Below are positions 22,000 to 35,700 of a DNA stretch of 64,000 bases, in pieces; positions within the stretch are counted from its first letter, which is position 1, and each line of letters opens with the position of its first letter. This DNA comes from Galaxea fascicularis (lineage: Eukaryota; Cnidaria; Anthozoa; Scleractinia; Euphylliidae). The notes under the pieces were generated by a model. That model ran no database searches. It saw nothing but the letters and a program-made list of their open reading frames with translations, and had not been told where the DNA came from. Where the stretch lies: assembly GCA_948470475.1 (NCBI GenBank), contig OX419337.1, positions 33,050,372 to 33,114,371 on the forward strand. The letters are read 5' to 3'. A program made the position numbers and the translations under genes.

Positions 22000-22713
22000 G
22001 GCCGTTAATAAAACCAGGATCGGATCGGATCGGATCCGGAGGACTGGCAAAACCCGGACGGGATCATCGAGATTCGGATCATGGTAACCTTTAAAACTTG
22101 CTCTGTTAAGCTTTCGACTGCATATACTGCAGTCTTCAACGGGTTAAATGATGAAAGAGGAGCTTAGAATTCTCATATAGTAGCGTAATAAAAAGAATGC
22201 AAAAGAAGGGAATTTTTGAAATAAACTTAAAAATTCTTGGTAATAAGTTTGTTGCATTGTCCTGTGAGTAGACAATTGTAAGAGACGCGGTCCGCACTGG
22301 GGATAGTCATGGTGTGCCAAGATTCCAAAAACTTTCTAATACGATGACTGCCTTTGTCGATGATAGAGGCGTTATTAAATTCAGTGGTCACGAGACTATG
22401 CATCATTTGCAAAGGCTTCAAAAAGACGTTCACGATTATCGTTAGATTTACAACTTGACCACTTGACGTTGTCTATAAAATTTCTAGCGCAGATTTTTCG
22501 TGGAGTTATGTTGGTGAAACGGGTAGATCATTTGTTGCAGTTAACAGAGAACATAAGGAATATTAGGCCAAAGGCTCCAGAATTGGATAAATGTTTTCAG
22601 TCCCATAACGTTTCTTAATGTTTGAATGATCCGACTTTCGTTGATCCGGTTGGGTTTTGCCAGTCCGGTCTTATCCGATCCGATCCAATCCGATCCTGGT
22701 TTTGTCAACGGCC
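22000..22713. mobile_element. Non-autonomous DNA transposon, GATCGGAT terminal-repeat family, copy 2
   Basis: Left end GGCCGTTAATAAAACCAGGA, TCGGATCGGATCGGATCC mirrors right end GGTCTTATCCGATCCGATCC, CGATCCTGGTTTTGTCAACGGCC over about 75 bases. The flanks are CAAAACATC (21991-21999) and CAAAATATC (22714-22722), 8 of 9 matching. The ends are related to 6784-7609. The interior includes a short GIY-YIG-like remnant. Confidence 0.7.
22492..22563 (+). pseudogene. GIY-YIG-like endonuclease remnant
   Basis: Reads DFSWSYVGETGRSFVAVNRE then HKEY and a stop. SYVGETGRS followed by an E-H pair is typical of the GIY-YIG domain found in Penelope-like retroelements. Only about 24 residues survive, inside the terminal-repeat element, so this is a weak call. 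Confidence 0.35.
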
Positions 22714-23105
22714 CAAAATATCACACTTTACAGACCTTTACTTGAACAGCGGTTGTTTCACAGCGCAGTGAAACTGTGTAAATATTAGCCATGAAAATTT
22801 CATTCACTTCTTTTGCCACAAATTAATAAACGCGTCGCAAAAATTGAAATTGTTTTTGTCCGGATACTGATACCGTCGGGATACTGGGCAACATGCTGTA
22901 ATCCTCTTTACCCTCGTAGTACAAATTTCATATTCACCTTGCTAGAATATGTACCTGGTACGGATTCGAGCCTCATATTTCGTCATTTTCTGTTACTGCT
23001 TCTGAGTAACAAACTTTAGCCACACCGGAAGTGAATCAAATGTGGGAAGAGGAATAGACATCGATTCGTGTGATGTCATTCACATTTAGAAAACTTCTGG
23101 GTCCG

Positions 23106-23210
23106 TACTACTTTTTTGACGGGGTCCGGACCCATTTTTCTGTAGTGTAAATGCGCCTTACTACTTTTTTGACGGATTCCGGACCTATATTTTTCTGTAG
23201 TGTAAACGCG
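23106..23210 (+). repeat. Two-copy tandem repeat, about 53 bp
   Basis: TACTACTTTTTTGACGG...TCTGTAGTGTAAATGCG and TACTACTTTTTTGACGG...TCTGTAGTGTAAACGCG follow each other directly with a few differences. Confidence 0.75.
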
Positions 23211-24512
23211 TTTTTAGTGCCCAGTTTTTGCAGCATTTTCTTGCCGGGCAAATTATGCAGTGTGAGAAAATTAGATTGAGCCTCGCTCTGACGCAGATTC
23301 TCGGAATCACGCCGGAAGTGGACCAAATCTGGGAAGAATCGAGTCAGTTGAACGTAATATTAATATACGTTTGAATCCTGTAATGTTGCTTGATCCACAG
23401 TCTTGGGTATTTCATGAAAGTGATAATACTTAAGGAGAAAAGGATAGCGGACGATAATTTCAGGAAGGTAACCATTATCTAGTCAAAACTAGATTTAGTG
23501 CGATGAGACAGCTCGCCCACCGATTGACATTACTAATTTAAATACCCTCGTAAACTTAAAACAAAATAGCCAGTTCCTTGTGTACAAGACACCTTATTCG
23601 AACTGAATGTTTCTAGCTATTTTTGGACAATTGGACGTTTATATTTTTCATCTTCAACTGTGGTTAATTCTTCCCTCCTCATGTATGACGCTTTGCACCG
23701 GATATATCACTAGTATATGTATTCGGTGTCTAGGATTAGGGCTGATCATGATCCAAATATCACAAGATTTAAGTTATAATTTGAACCTTTATAACAAATA
23801 AGGTTTTGCAGTGGATAAGACTCGAATGCAACTGAATAATATCAATCTTAAATTCTGATACTCATCACGAAACATGAATGGGATCGATGGAGAACAACTC
23901 AACTCCATTTGCTTTAATTCAGCCTTTTCACTTTCTTTGCATTTTTACTTAGCGGATTCTATGCTTAAAATTCTCGTGGTAAGTGACGGGATTGCAGTCA
24001 TATTTTATATTCAAGAAGTTCATGGCTATCGAAAGTGGAAGCTGTTAAGGGAATTTCCCCCAGTCTGGTAAGTTACCCTACAAAAGGCACCATCGATTGC
24101 ACGTCCCCCCCCCCCCCCCTACACCAGTTGTATCGTTAAGCGGTAGTAGTAAAGTTGAAATAAGTCTTATTTGTCAGTTTCAGTTTTGTATGCTATGGCT
24201 GTCAAGCAAGAGACTTTAAGAACACCGTAATTTTCGATCAGAGCTTATGCTCAAAATGGCAGGTAAGGCTTAGTCTACATCGCAAGTACAAATTAAGATT
24301 TTAAAGTTGAGCAAGGTCTGTCAAACTTGTCTCAGCCTTTCGTTTTTGACGCGAGTTACTGAGTGAGTAATTTCAAGAGTACGTCTAGACAGAGAAGCAA
24401 ACCTCTTTATGCTCTGGTATCATTCGGGGCCCGCGGAGCAATTATTAAAGTGCGGGAGCCGCTCCCGCCTCATCAACTGAGTGGAGGGGGCTGACTCTGT
24501 AAATGGTTAAAA

Positions 24513-24547
24513 CAGGTACACAGGTACACAGGTACACAGGTACAGGT
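24513..24547. repeat. Short tandem repeat, unit ACAGGTACAC
   Basis: About three and a half copies of the ACAGGTACAC unit, seen directly. Confidence 0.75.
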
Positions 24548-25317
24548 CACTGTTTTGTCGATTGGTAACTAAGCCAAACAGTTTCATCACGATCTAAAAA
24601 GAAATTTTGGATAGTGATTAGGACTAGGACACACTTTTGGACCTGTTTATTTATCTGTAGCACGATGACCTGTACTTTGAAGGATTCTAAGTAGTAGCCG
24701 GCAACCGGCGAATTCCGCCGCCTGTCAAGAGAAAGTAGCCGCCTGTGCTGGCTATGAAATTTGCCTTTGTGTGCCTCCGGGCTGAAGTTTAGCCGCCTAT
24801 AAGTATTTCTGGGCCGTCTGACAAAAAAATTACTAAGAACCCTGACTTTGACCTGTGGAATGTGACCTGCAAAAGAAACCTGCTGTCAGGCTTGGATGTT
24901 TTACCGCTAGGTCCGCATGCTTAAGCCGACCACTGTCATCCCGTGAAAGTAGTTTTCATTTTTGGAAAGGTATTTTACGAAATTTATTATTTTTTTCCAA
25001 AAAAAGTAAGGGGTACCTGTCCCTCCCACTGCGCGGTACCTGGATTTACTGTAATTTTAGCTGTAATTGCCCCCCGGCCAAGATCGCGTCATAAACCGTC
25101 TATTCTCCCCATATTTTTTATGGCACAAGTTGGAAGAATTTGCTTGACCATCAAACCATTTCACCTTGGGTATCTATGTCTGATGAAGTAGCGACGTTGT
25201 CAGGAGAAATTGAATCGGTTACTATCAGTGGAAAAACAGTTTGTCTCATAGAGCAATTTAACCTCCTTTGCCATTCCTGTTATCCAGGCCTGCAGCAGGA
25301 AGTGGAGCAGGAGAAGG

Positions 25318-25893
25318 GTTAACCCCCCCCCTCCCCTTCCCCCCTCCCTCAAGTTTTGGATGTTAAAAAACTAAGACCAGGATACCACGACGTTGAGGTT
25401 AGCGAAAACATCATCTATAAAGTGAATTCGCGTTCTTTCAAACTTCAGTCAAATTACTCCATAAAACGTGAAATTAATAAATGAAATAAACAAGAAATAA
25501 GTCGGCTTTAGCAGTGGGCGATAAGAGCCACTATATGAACGTCCACTTTGTTTATTTCATTTATTAATTTCACGTTATCCAGATTGAATTGGAATTTTGA
25601 GGAGAGGGGAAAACCGGATTACCCAGATAAAAACTTCGCGGAGTGGAGACGAGAACCAGCCCACATTTGACGCCGAGTCTGGTAATCTAACCCGGACAAA
25701 ATCGTTGGAAGGCGATCACACCTGCTTCCCGACGAAGAATAGTACTAAAAAGTGCTATGCGCGTGCAGAGTTGAGGTTTTCCTTAGTAATCATTTGACTG
25801 ATATTCTCCTTGCAGCCGCCGTTATGACACCTTAACTCTACAACGGGGTGGAGGGTGGGCAGTGGTATGTTAGCCTTGCTGCGGGCCTGTTAT
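25318..25893. repeat. Dispersed repeat shared with 12150-12785, copy B
   Basis: Carries the same ordered words as copy A (GTGAATTCGCGTTCTTTCAA, GACACCTTAACTC, CCTTGCTGCGGGCCTG). It differs by an inserted hairpin element at 25465-25576. Confidence 0.6.
25465..25576. repeat. Hairpin MITE with perfect 27-base arms
   Basis: Arms 25465-25491 (AACGTGAAATTAATAAATGA...) and 25550-25576 are exact reverse complements around 58 bases. It sits inside copy B of the dispersed repeat; copy A lacks it, so it is a separate insertion. Confidence 0.8.
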
Positions 25894-26335
25894 CCCAGGG
25901 TAGTTAAGTGGGCAGATTGAAGGGTTGGGATCAGGGATCACAGGCCTTCAAATCTGGAACCGAATGCTTTGGAATCGGCGCGTCATCCGTGTTTTGACAG
26001 TAATCGGATTGTGTGTCCTTTGTGGATCGAGCAGTGGCCCAGATATACCTATCAGAAATTCAGGGTGTAACGTGGTGCTGTATGATCATGAGCACCCTAG
26101 AACCTAAAGCTTGGATGATTGTGGACAAACTGGGCAATTACTTGTTGCCCTAGGGAGCATTCTTAGACTATTCTATAATAGACTGTGATCCGACTGAATA
26201 AAGAAACCACCTATTCCGGGTATTCCTATTCCCGAATATTCTCAAAAAATGCCCTCTAAGAATATAGAAAAAAGGATAATAGAGAAGGTACTGAGTTTTT
26301 ACTGAATAACTCTGAACTGAATTTTCGTTTTTAAG
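25894..26335. other. Flank or intron 5' of the first visible exon of PARP gene 3
   Basis: Ends in the acceptor-like tract ATTTTCGTTTTTAAG. Nothing else recognised. Confidence 0.4.
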
Positions 26336-26710
26336 AAAACAATAAATCCGGAGATTCCCCTGGAAAAGATCAAGAAAATAAAACTGAGAGTGCTGGTGGT
26401 TCTGCGGAAGTCGGTCCCCATAGCAACCTGTTGTTAAGATCTGAACGTGACACCTGGCAGACAGTGCCCACACGAGGTCAGCACAAAAACGCACGAGGAC
26501 GTTCACTCAATAATCCCAATCCTGCAGCCTCTAGAGGGGGCCGAATAACAAGCAGAGGGGCGTCAAATCGACCAGTTCCTATGCAAAGACAATTTGGTCA
26601 AGGCAATGACCGAACTCATCATGCTGGTGTGCGAGGAAGAGGTCAGAGAGGCAGTGGGCAAAGAGGACGTGTCCCCAAGGGAGCACGAGGAAGTTCCCAA
26701 GGGAGGGGTG
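26336..26710 (+). CDS. PARP gene 3, first visible exon: RGG-rich segment
   Basis: 375 bp, entered after two codon bases are supplied in the exon start (phase 1) and ending one base before donor GTGAGT at 26711. It encodes a Gly/Arg-rich, low-complexity stretch (SRGGRITSRG, RGRGQRGSGQRGR, GARGSSQGRG) that joins in phase to RGAMTYQRHD. RGG tracts commonly bind RNA. The acceptor at 26335 is weaker than the others. Confidence 0.65.
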
Positions 26711-29700
26711 GTGAGTTTTTATGTTCCTTCTGACCTCTCTTCTGAGGGTGCTCTGTTAGGCCTTAAGGGAGTCCACTCAGCAAGATTATTGCAGGTGCCA
26801 GAGACGAGAGACACACGAAATTCTGTTGCATCTGCAGACACGTGTTTCAAAGATTCATTTCCTCTATATCGAGTTTCTGCGATTTTGAACACTAATTTTA
26901 ATGTTTAAGCTCTCATAGTTTGAAAAAAAAAAAGGTGGTTGTAATGAATTCGTATGTTGAAGACGGTAAGAGCCGCCTGTGTGTCTCAATGAATACATTT
27001 GCTCGAAATTGTAGCCTTCAATGCCATTCCTTGAAGTCCCTTTAACTTTACCCTTGAAGTCGCTGACTTCTTTCTAGGTCCTTTTTACTCTGGTAGTCCA
27101 ATCTTGTTCCCGAAGAAAATAGTTTAACGAAGGATTCATGTACAGTTTTGCCTTGCCCTAAAAAGCGATGTCCACGTTTAAGTTGTTTAAATCGTTTTGC
27201 TACTGACTGTTTTTCTGTCAAACGTTGAACCGCAAACTAAAGCGGCGTATTTAGACATTGTGAGAGAGGTTTGCGTCAGAGCCGGTTAACAATTAACAGT
27301 TTACTGTTGTGTTTGTAAGCAGGGCGTGGAGCAATGACCTATCAACGTCATGATCCAGTCTCCCTTGGATTTACTTATCCTCACATCAAGTACGAATGGG
27401 CCAAGCTGAACGTGTTAGGTTTACACTACCGGACATCACCAGACAGCGTGAAGAATTATATCCAGATAATTAGTGGCTATGAAGTAAGTTACGTGGAGTG
27501 GTTCAAGCCTAATGGGAAAGCTATTGTGACACTGAAAACAGACAAAATATCAGGTAAATTAGGTTTTCCAAAGTCTAGCAAGTATAAACGATTATTTATT
27601 TTTACTTTCCAGGGCTCGAGATTAACGATAGCTAACCAGCAATAGACTAGTAAAAATTCCGTTTTGGCCAGTAGGTTTTGTGCCTTAATAGCCATTTTGG
27701 CTAGTGAAAATGTCTGAGCACTGGAGGACCAGAGGAAATCCGTTAAGAGTCAGAGCGTGCAGAATTTAAAAGGTCGACCGTTCAAAAAGCATATAATTTA
27801 CTGCCTCAAGCAAGACCTTTAAATTACTAGAAAGCAAAAGCGCGATTGACTTTTTCGGTTCTGTTTTTCCTTCCATTCCTCCGGTAAATCGACGAATGGC
27901 AAACTGCTTGCTGCAAATGAGAAGTCTCGGAAGCTTAGGGATCATGTTTCATGCTTTAAAGAAGTCATGTACGCTTTTCTTTCAATTACTTCAAAAAATG
28001 AAACGAGATCAAAGTATTTCGCAAATTTGAATGATACCCTTTTCAGGGTCGTGAAGAGGTACATGACATCTGGGACTACAGCCCTGGGATCTGGAATCAC
28101 AACTCACCGTTAATGAGATCACGTTTTTGGGATCGGGGATCAGAATTTTGGGCCAAAAATGGGATCACTGACGAAAACTGTACCTTGTTATGACCCTGCT
28201 ATTTAATATTCATGCATAAAGTGTTTGCAACTTGCAAATAATGTTAAGATGGAACGAATTATCTTGTTCATCTGAGATCGTGAATCGGCATTTTGAAATA
28301 AAGGAATGTTTTTGGGTGACGAGTTGCAAGCTTTTGACGGCGGTTGCGCAACAAATTTCTCAAGGGCGCGAAAACTTATAGTTTGTACATGTACTTTTAC
28401 GTTGTTTAAGTATACTGAAAGCTACACACTGGCTAGCATTTATTTGGCATTCTATTTCAAACCCCTCAAAATTTAATTTTTTTTGTTAGACCGCTGTGTT
28501 AATAAACCTATCATAACACTTTCAAACGTTAAAGAAATTGATTTCTAAAAAGCTGATAAGTTTAGATCCTTCACGTCAGTGTTGTGGTTGGAGAAAAAAA
28601 GGTACTGAAACTACTTGACAGGATGAAAAATGGATGGCTAGTTAATCAAACGTGTGCACTAGCCAGTTGGCTGGTAAGCCCTGCTTTGTCTCGGATTCCT
28701 TTGTTTTTTCATGGGCGGCGGCGAGGGGGGGAGGTGTATATCGCATGCCCCGCTATTTACTATCGGTGCGGTGTTATTTGTTTAAAGAGAAGAGCTAGGC
28801 AATATGCAATGAGGTCATGCATACTAACACGTAACTCAATCACATTAGAGCCCCCTTGCAAATATCACTTCGTACTGTCGAAAACAGTGCTACAATTTGT
28901 GATATTAAATGGTTCAGTCCCTCTTTTCTGCTACATTTACAGATTCTTTTCCTCATCTTCTTGGGTTCTAATAATCGTAGAAAGCCCGTTTGAAATCGTG
29001 CTTGAGGCTAAAAATGAACAGTTTACCAAACAAAAACTTTTGGGAAAAAACTAAACTAAAAAACTAAACTTGTGGGGGAAAAGCCTTATCACTATCGCGC
29101 AACAAAACTTCCACGCTAAATTTGACAACCCTTCTCCCGCTAAGAATGTATAGTCTCACTAGATCATCAGTGAGCACAAAATTATTGTATACAAAGCCAC
29201 CCGAGTGCTGATCTTGCGCCTCTCTCTGAACGAAAGGCAAACGAAGAGCACATGGTTTGAGTTTCAGCGATTTTTCGAATTGCGCCGACGGTAAATCCTC
29301 CAGAACCCAAAACCACTAACTAATATGTGAGTTGTCTAGAAGGAGTCGTTGATTGTTTGGATTTCTGAACACTTTCCGATTCTTACCGAACGTACGAGCA
29401 TACTCGCGTATTTTGTGGAGAAAACGAAGGATGTTTTCGTGAGACTTCCCACTGGATTCAGAGAATCCTCGGATTTGACTAAGCTTTGCCGTACTTTGGT
29501 TTATAACGTGACGCGCAAAATTACGGGGAATATAAAGACCAAGTGGGTAATCTCCAGAAGCTCGGTATTGCTGCTGTAATCCGTAGCAATCTTAAGAATG
29601 GAGAGGCCAGAGCTGTTGGTAGCCCAGATGTTTGGGCGAAGAATGTCGGGAGCGATGACGTTCAAAATAGGTGACTACAGATCTAAAGATATCTCCAAAA

Positions 29701-32700
29701 TAATAAGTCAAAAGGAATATGACGGAGTGTTTTGGCTCCTCCTTAATCTCCTCTAGGACTGATCGAAGGTTTTTTCAAACCGCTAGCATGAAGTGAAAAA
29801 GACTTGGTATGACAAACAAACGCGTCGCTCAACGAAATAACACACTTGAATCTGTTACCACAGTTACCGCGGCACATTCAATCAGGCCTGAAACGTCCAC
29901 CGAACTTTTGCCAGACGCTCGTACTCTCGCAGTAGAGATTCATTGGCAACTACAGAGGAAATAGTTGTTTTACAATCGCTCGCTAGCGCATCATATTCAT
30001 AGACTTTACGGGAAAAGTAATTACGCCAGGGGAGCATACGCAGCTTGTGATTGGCTTATCCAAAAACAATGAATTAGAGATGATTGACTCTAAAGTAGCC
30101 TGCACGTGATCTGCGGGTGATCTTTGCTAACAAAGGGAAAGGAATACGCGGCTCGGGTTTGCAGACGTTCGCTGGGGAGGATAGTTTTAGCGACTAGGAC
30201 AGTAACGAGAACGCCACAAAACACTCGCTCTGTACGTGCATTTTTTAGTTTTGAATATTTCTTTGCCGTTATCTGCAAAACAACAACGTGAAATGACCAA
30301 TTTTTATGTTTTCTCGAGAACGTGAGCGCATGGCGGCAAAGTTTTCTTTCTTTTTCCTCACTTTAGCCTAGTCAAAGAAGCGTCAAAGTAAGCGTCACAG
30401 AAACGAGAAGTTATATTTTGAAATGACCTTTTCGTTGCCGTCGCCGTTGTCGTTTGCTAAAACTCCCTATTAACCAAAAGAAGGTCTGTATAGAAGGCTA
30501 TTGCTAATGGAAACGTAGTGTTCTTAAAACAAACATTAGCCTCATATGGGAAGGTTCCGGGCCGTTAGTTTTGACATATTAGTACGCTACGGTTTGTATC
30601 GTTCACCTGCAGATACCTCCTTTGAGACTGGCAAGCAACGTATTTATAAGTAAATCACAAAGTAGATAAGAGGGAAGATTCTTCAATCCGGGTATTTTCT
30701 GAGGATGAACGGTATCACGTCATAGGATCAAATTAAGCCAGTCATGCTGAGAAAAATTCAGTCCAACTCTCATAGAGAACACAGACCTGTGGTCTAATTG
30801 TTTAACGCTCAGCCCTCTCAATGTCAAGCTGTGTTGGTTTCAGATTTTCAAGCTATTCTAAGGGAAGCACGGAAGAAGCCGCTGGAAGGTGTGAATGTAC
30901 TGATAGAAAGAGCGCCCGAGTGCAAGAGTGTATATGTCAGTGGATTTTCTGATAAGACAGCACAGGACAACGTGCAGACTTACTTTGATAATCAAGTTGG
31001 CGTTTTGGATCCAGTTCGTGGGGTCGTTTTTAGCCCACGCTGGGATGAACATGAAGAGTACAAAAGAGCTATTGTGTACTTCAAAGACAAACGAAGTGAG
31101 TGAATGAGTGAAACCATTTGCCATTTCTCTCAAAATATGGGAAAAAAAACTCTACGTACTGTCAGGCTGGTGCCACCCAAGCATTGATCAGGAGTGACTG
31201 ACATTATGTAAGACATGCTTACGGAAACCAAATTGCTCATGTGCACCACGTACCCCCCTCCCCCTAGTCCAGTAATAGGCAAGCAATTGCCTGCAAGGGC
31301 CCACCAGATCATGGGCTCCTTTTGCATGCCTTTATAGTTTAACTCACTGGCTATTAACAAAGGCTCGGGTGACTACTTCTGCAAAGAGAGGAAAGGTCAA
31401 AGGAAACATACCAAAATTTTATCTTTTCCCGACTTACAAACATGTATCCTGACTGAGACAGATTTTCTTGATCTACTTCCATTATCTTCCATTGTTATTT
31501 ACGAATTCATATCAAATATTCCGAGAGTTGGAACTAAAATAATACTTGTGACCAGATCACAGGTGATCAAGTCTGGTGATGACTGTTCACAGCCTTAGAA
31601 AACTAAGCGAGGCCGTGCGCGGCAACGTTTAGGATTATTTTATTCAGAAATCTATGGTATTTGCACCGCAAGGCGGAGCAGAATTTGTGTTTGACAGATC
31701 TGTTTTGAAATAATGGAATCGCCCATCAGCAAGTGGAATAATCAATAATGACTCTTATTCGTGGCCTTGACGTATGTTAGACATTAAATATTATTTTTCC
31801 TTGATTTTTTTTTATTTTTTCCATTTTTCTCTGCAGGTATAAAGAAAGCAGTGGATAGTGATCACTTCATAGACGGGAAAGCGTTGCATGTTGAGGCGTT
31901 CTACCCCTTCATGGGGACAGTATCGCCAGTTGACCAATTCAAAGGATTACAGCAACTCACACCAGGTGACTTGGAAGGAAGCAGACATCCTGAATTCTAC
32001 AAACCTGTTGATCCAGACTTAATGGAATTCATAATGAAGTCAAACCAAGAAGGGAAACTAAGGGAAGCGCTACTGGAGGGCGAGCGTGCTCGTATCAGGT
32101 GGACAAACGAGGATAGGTATGTGCTGATCAAATACGGTGACAATAAAGTGGACAAGGAGCTTGATATGAACGACTGGAAAAGGCGTTGTTCTGGGATAGT
32201 TAATTCCTATCTCGAGAGTTGCAGTACAAGAGAATTTCCAGTAGATGAAGAGATTTGGGAGGCAGTGGCCGATCAGCAGCCGCAGATAGAAGGAATAGTT
32301 CTTCCAAAGTTCACAGCAAAGGTGAAGTTGATGAAGGAGTCCCGCAAACTTAAGTTGATCTGCCAGTCATCAAACATGCCCGACTTTGAAGGGAAGTTAG
32401 TGTGTCGCTTGAAAGAAATAGAGCAAGAGGAACGCGAGAAAAAGCTAGAACTGAAGAGAAAGACCGACATTTCCAGCGAAAACTTACAGCTCCTTCAAAA
32501 TGCGAGAATCGAGGATATACTAAAGAGTGAGTTTAATCAAGACGTCCGCGCCGAAGTCCACTTGGGTAACCGAAATCTTGTGCTTAAGACACCCAAAGGA
32601 CTGATGTCTCATGTCCAGGGGTATATAAAGCAACGTTTGGACGAAGTCGACCAAAACGCCATACAAAGACCTCCAGAAATTATAGAAATCCTGAAAACAA

Positions 32701-35700
32701 AGGTTGGAAAGCGAAAAATGGCTGCTGAATTACCAGAAGGATGTGCCTTCAACGTTGACGAAAAGACCCACAGAATCATCCTCCTGGGGAAAACGCTCGC
32801 TGAAACCAAGCTGGGTAAAGAGAGAGCCGAAAGCGTGTTAGTCAGTGACCAAAGTCTAGTTATGACCGACAAGGATAACTCTCTCACTGGTTCCGAAAAG
32901 TGGAAAGATCTTTGCAAAAAACTGGAAAAACGCTTAAAGATCCGCCACAAACGGGAACTACAATGCATGGCTGTCTTTGGGTTCAAGCAAGACGTCACCG
33001 AAGCCGTTAACAAAATGAGAGACTTTCTTAACGAGAAGAAAGCAACAGAGGGAGAGTTTAGACTGGATTCGCCGATTCATCGAACCTTCTTCAACAAGTT
33101 TTTCATGAACGACGAACTCAAGACACTGGAAAAGGAACTTGAATTCTACGCTGTGAAGATTTCTTTTGATGAGGGTGGAGATGTCATTCGTTTTTCTGGG
33201 TCTGAAGATGGTGTGAAAGAAGTGGAGGAGAGATTGTACGCTTTGCAAGACAGCATTAAAGAGAAAACGTTCAGCATCTCTACTCCAGGAATGAGAACCT
33301 TCCTGGCTCAAGAGGAAGGACGTCGGTTGATTGCAACTGTGGCTACAGAACACAGGTGCATTATTAAGATCGCTGACCAAACTGGCGACGAAGGTGAAGA
33401 CAACGGAAGTGACAGCGATGAATCACTGATCAGCAGTAACGATGGTGAAGAGGAGATGGATGAAAATGAAGAAACCTTTTTTACCACTGAGGGCAAAAAG
33501 GTGATCTGGAAACCAGGGAACATTGAGGAAGAACAGGTTTGTGTTTGCAAATTACGCCTTAAAAGTGAGAACAGGATTAAGACCAGTTCACAGAGTCACA
33601 CTTTCTCCCCCCATGCGCTTATATTTCTCTCACTGCTCTCTCTTTGATGGTCACATGCAAACGGTTTGTCACAAATACGAGCCCATTGAGGCAACCACTT
33701 TAACTTATGCAATTAGGTAGTTGAGTTCAATACTCTCGTTAAGACGTGTAGTTTAAGTTTCAAAACATATACTTCCTCCCCGATGCACAGAGGCCTATAG
33801 TATACGTACAAGCCGAGACAGAAAATTGCTGTTGTTAGGTCAATTTTTCTCTACCTATCGTTTCCAGTGTGTACGAATAAAAAGCGCTCCTTTGTGAAAG
33901 CCATGGTTCTTTGAAACCGCACTAACGATTAACGCCTAGGGTTCACCTTAAATCCCACGGTCTCTCCACGGAGAAGGGAGAGAAGAGAGACGCTGGGGCC
34001 TAGCTTCCATGACGTTTTGACTTATTTAGTTGATGAATATCGTTTTCTTCCAATTGTAGGCTGACATCTTAGTGTGTTCCGTGGGATCGAATTTTAACCT
34101 TTCCATCGGTGCGATTGCAAATGCCATGAGTAAAGCAGCAGGTCCGGCATTACAAGATGCGCTAAGAAAAGCAGTACAAGATGTAACAGTTGACCTGGGT
34201 GAAGGGGACCTCATTCACACCAGTCCTGGAAACCTGCCTTGTCGTCACGTGATTCACTGTGTGTGTTGTCCTTGGAAAGGAAATTCTGAGCAAGAACAGG
34301 TAAGTCGAACTATATACATTCTTTTAAAGTAAAGGACAATCACGTTGTTAGCACTAACTATGCAGTTACAAGAAAAAGCTCTGAAAAATATTCAAGCCTG
34401 CAAGAAATGAATGCCATGCCATGCCATGAATTCACATATGCACATGTAGCAGTGGAAAATAAAGAAAAACTTTTTTCATGAACTAGGGATAGAACATCCC
34501 TCCTGCTTAATTTTAAAGTTTTTCCCGCAGTTGCATCAACAGCACCCCAGCAATTACCAACATTCATTATGAGCGTCATACCTGAAAAGCCAGTGAGCGA
34601 TCTTGTTGCGCGCGCTTGATAACTTACCATTGTCATGGTCCATGAATTACCGTACTCCTAATGAACCAGCTACTAACCTCCTCGTTACGAGTTCGTTGTT
34701 ATTAGAGGAATAGAGTTTGTAGTCCAAGCAGAACGCTGGCTTGTCGGAACAGCAACAAGGGTATTTATTCCAAAAGAACGTACTGCTCAAAAAACTCCAC
34801 AACTCTAAGCTTGTAAGTTACTCTGCGGCCTCTGTCACTCTTGAATAAACATGGCCTCTGCCAAATACACGCGCGACCTCTGTCACACCTGAATAAACAC
34901 GGCCTTCGCCAAAACTTTGCAACTTGTAAACACTACTCACTCACTAAACCTCGAGCTCGGCGGCTAATATACTTTTTTACATACAATTCTAGAACCATCC
35001 AAAGAAAGGCTAAAATTATTAGCATTACAACATTTGACAATGTAAGTAACTGACGAAAACTTACGATGGCCCAGGGGGTCAGGGTCCAGTTTTATTATTT
35101 AGTTTGTCACTCCCCAGTTTTAGTTTTTGAGTAGTTACCAGATTTCCCTCGATTGTGTTGCACGTGTTGTCTTGTTGGCGGCCATTCTGGATGCAATCCT
35201 CAGAGCAACGGGGAGAGAGCAATTGAGACGCTGCAGTCCTTCTGCCAGCCAAGATAATAATGTGAGAGAGGAATTGAGACACTGCAGTCCTTCTGCCAAC
35301 CAAGATAATAATGTGAGAGAGGAATTGAGACGCTACAGTCCTTCTGCCAACCAAGATAATAATGTGAGAGAGGAATTGAGACGCTACAGTCCTTCTGCCA
35401 ACCAAGATAATAATGTGAGAGAGGAATTGAGACGCTACAGTCCTTCTGCCAACCAAGATAATAATGTGAGAGAGCAATTGAGACGCTGCAGTCCTTCTGC
35501 CAGCCAAGATAATAATGTGAGAGAGGAATTGAGACGCTACAGTCCTTCTGCCAACCAAGATAATAATGTGAGAGAGGAATTGAGACGCTACAGTCCTTCT
35601 GCCAACAAAGATAATAATGTGAGAGAGGAATTGAGACGCTACAGTCCTTCTGTCAACCAAGATAATAATGTGAGAGAGGAATTGAGACGCTACAGTCCTT

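Larger units (their letters stand above)
22723..25317. other. Intergenic region before PARP gene 3
   Basis: No supported exon. It contains a two-copy tandem repeat (23106-23210), a C run (24107-24119) and a short microsatellite (24513-24547). The 5' exon(s) and promoter of gene 3 must lie in or left of 26335, but I cannot place them. Confidence 0.4.

Noticed and set aside
23874..24071. Possible first exon of PARP gene 3, ending at a GTAAGT donor
   Set aside because: The donor would leave two bases, while the exon at 26336 needs one; no motif supports it.
26594..26908. Second plus-strand frame over the RGG-rich exon
   Set aside because: It is a shifted reading of the RGG exon and does not use the donor at 26711 that joins in phase with the RRM exon.
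28584..29054. A 156-codon open frame in an intron of PARP gene 3
   Set aside because: No motif, no conserved family feature and no splice support; it lies inside an intron defined by phase-matching exons.
32609..33550. Minus-strand open frames opposite the long KH-like exon
   Set aside because: They are antisense shadows of the well-supported coding exon 31837-33536.
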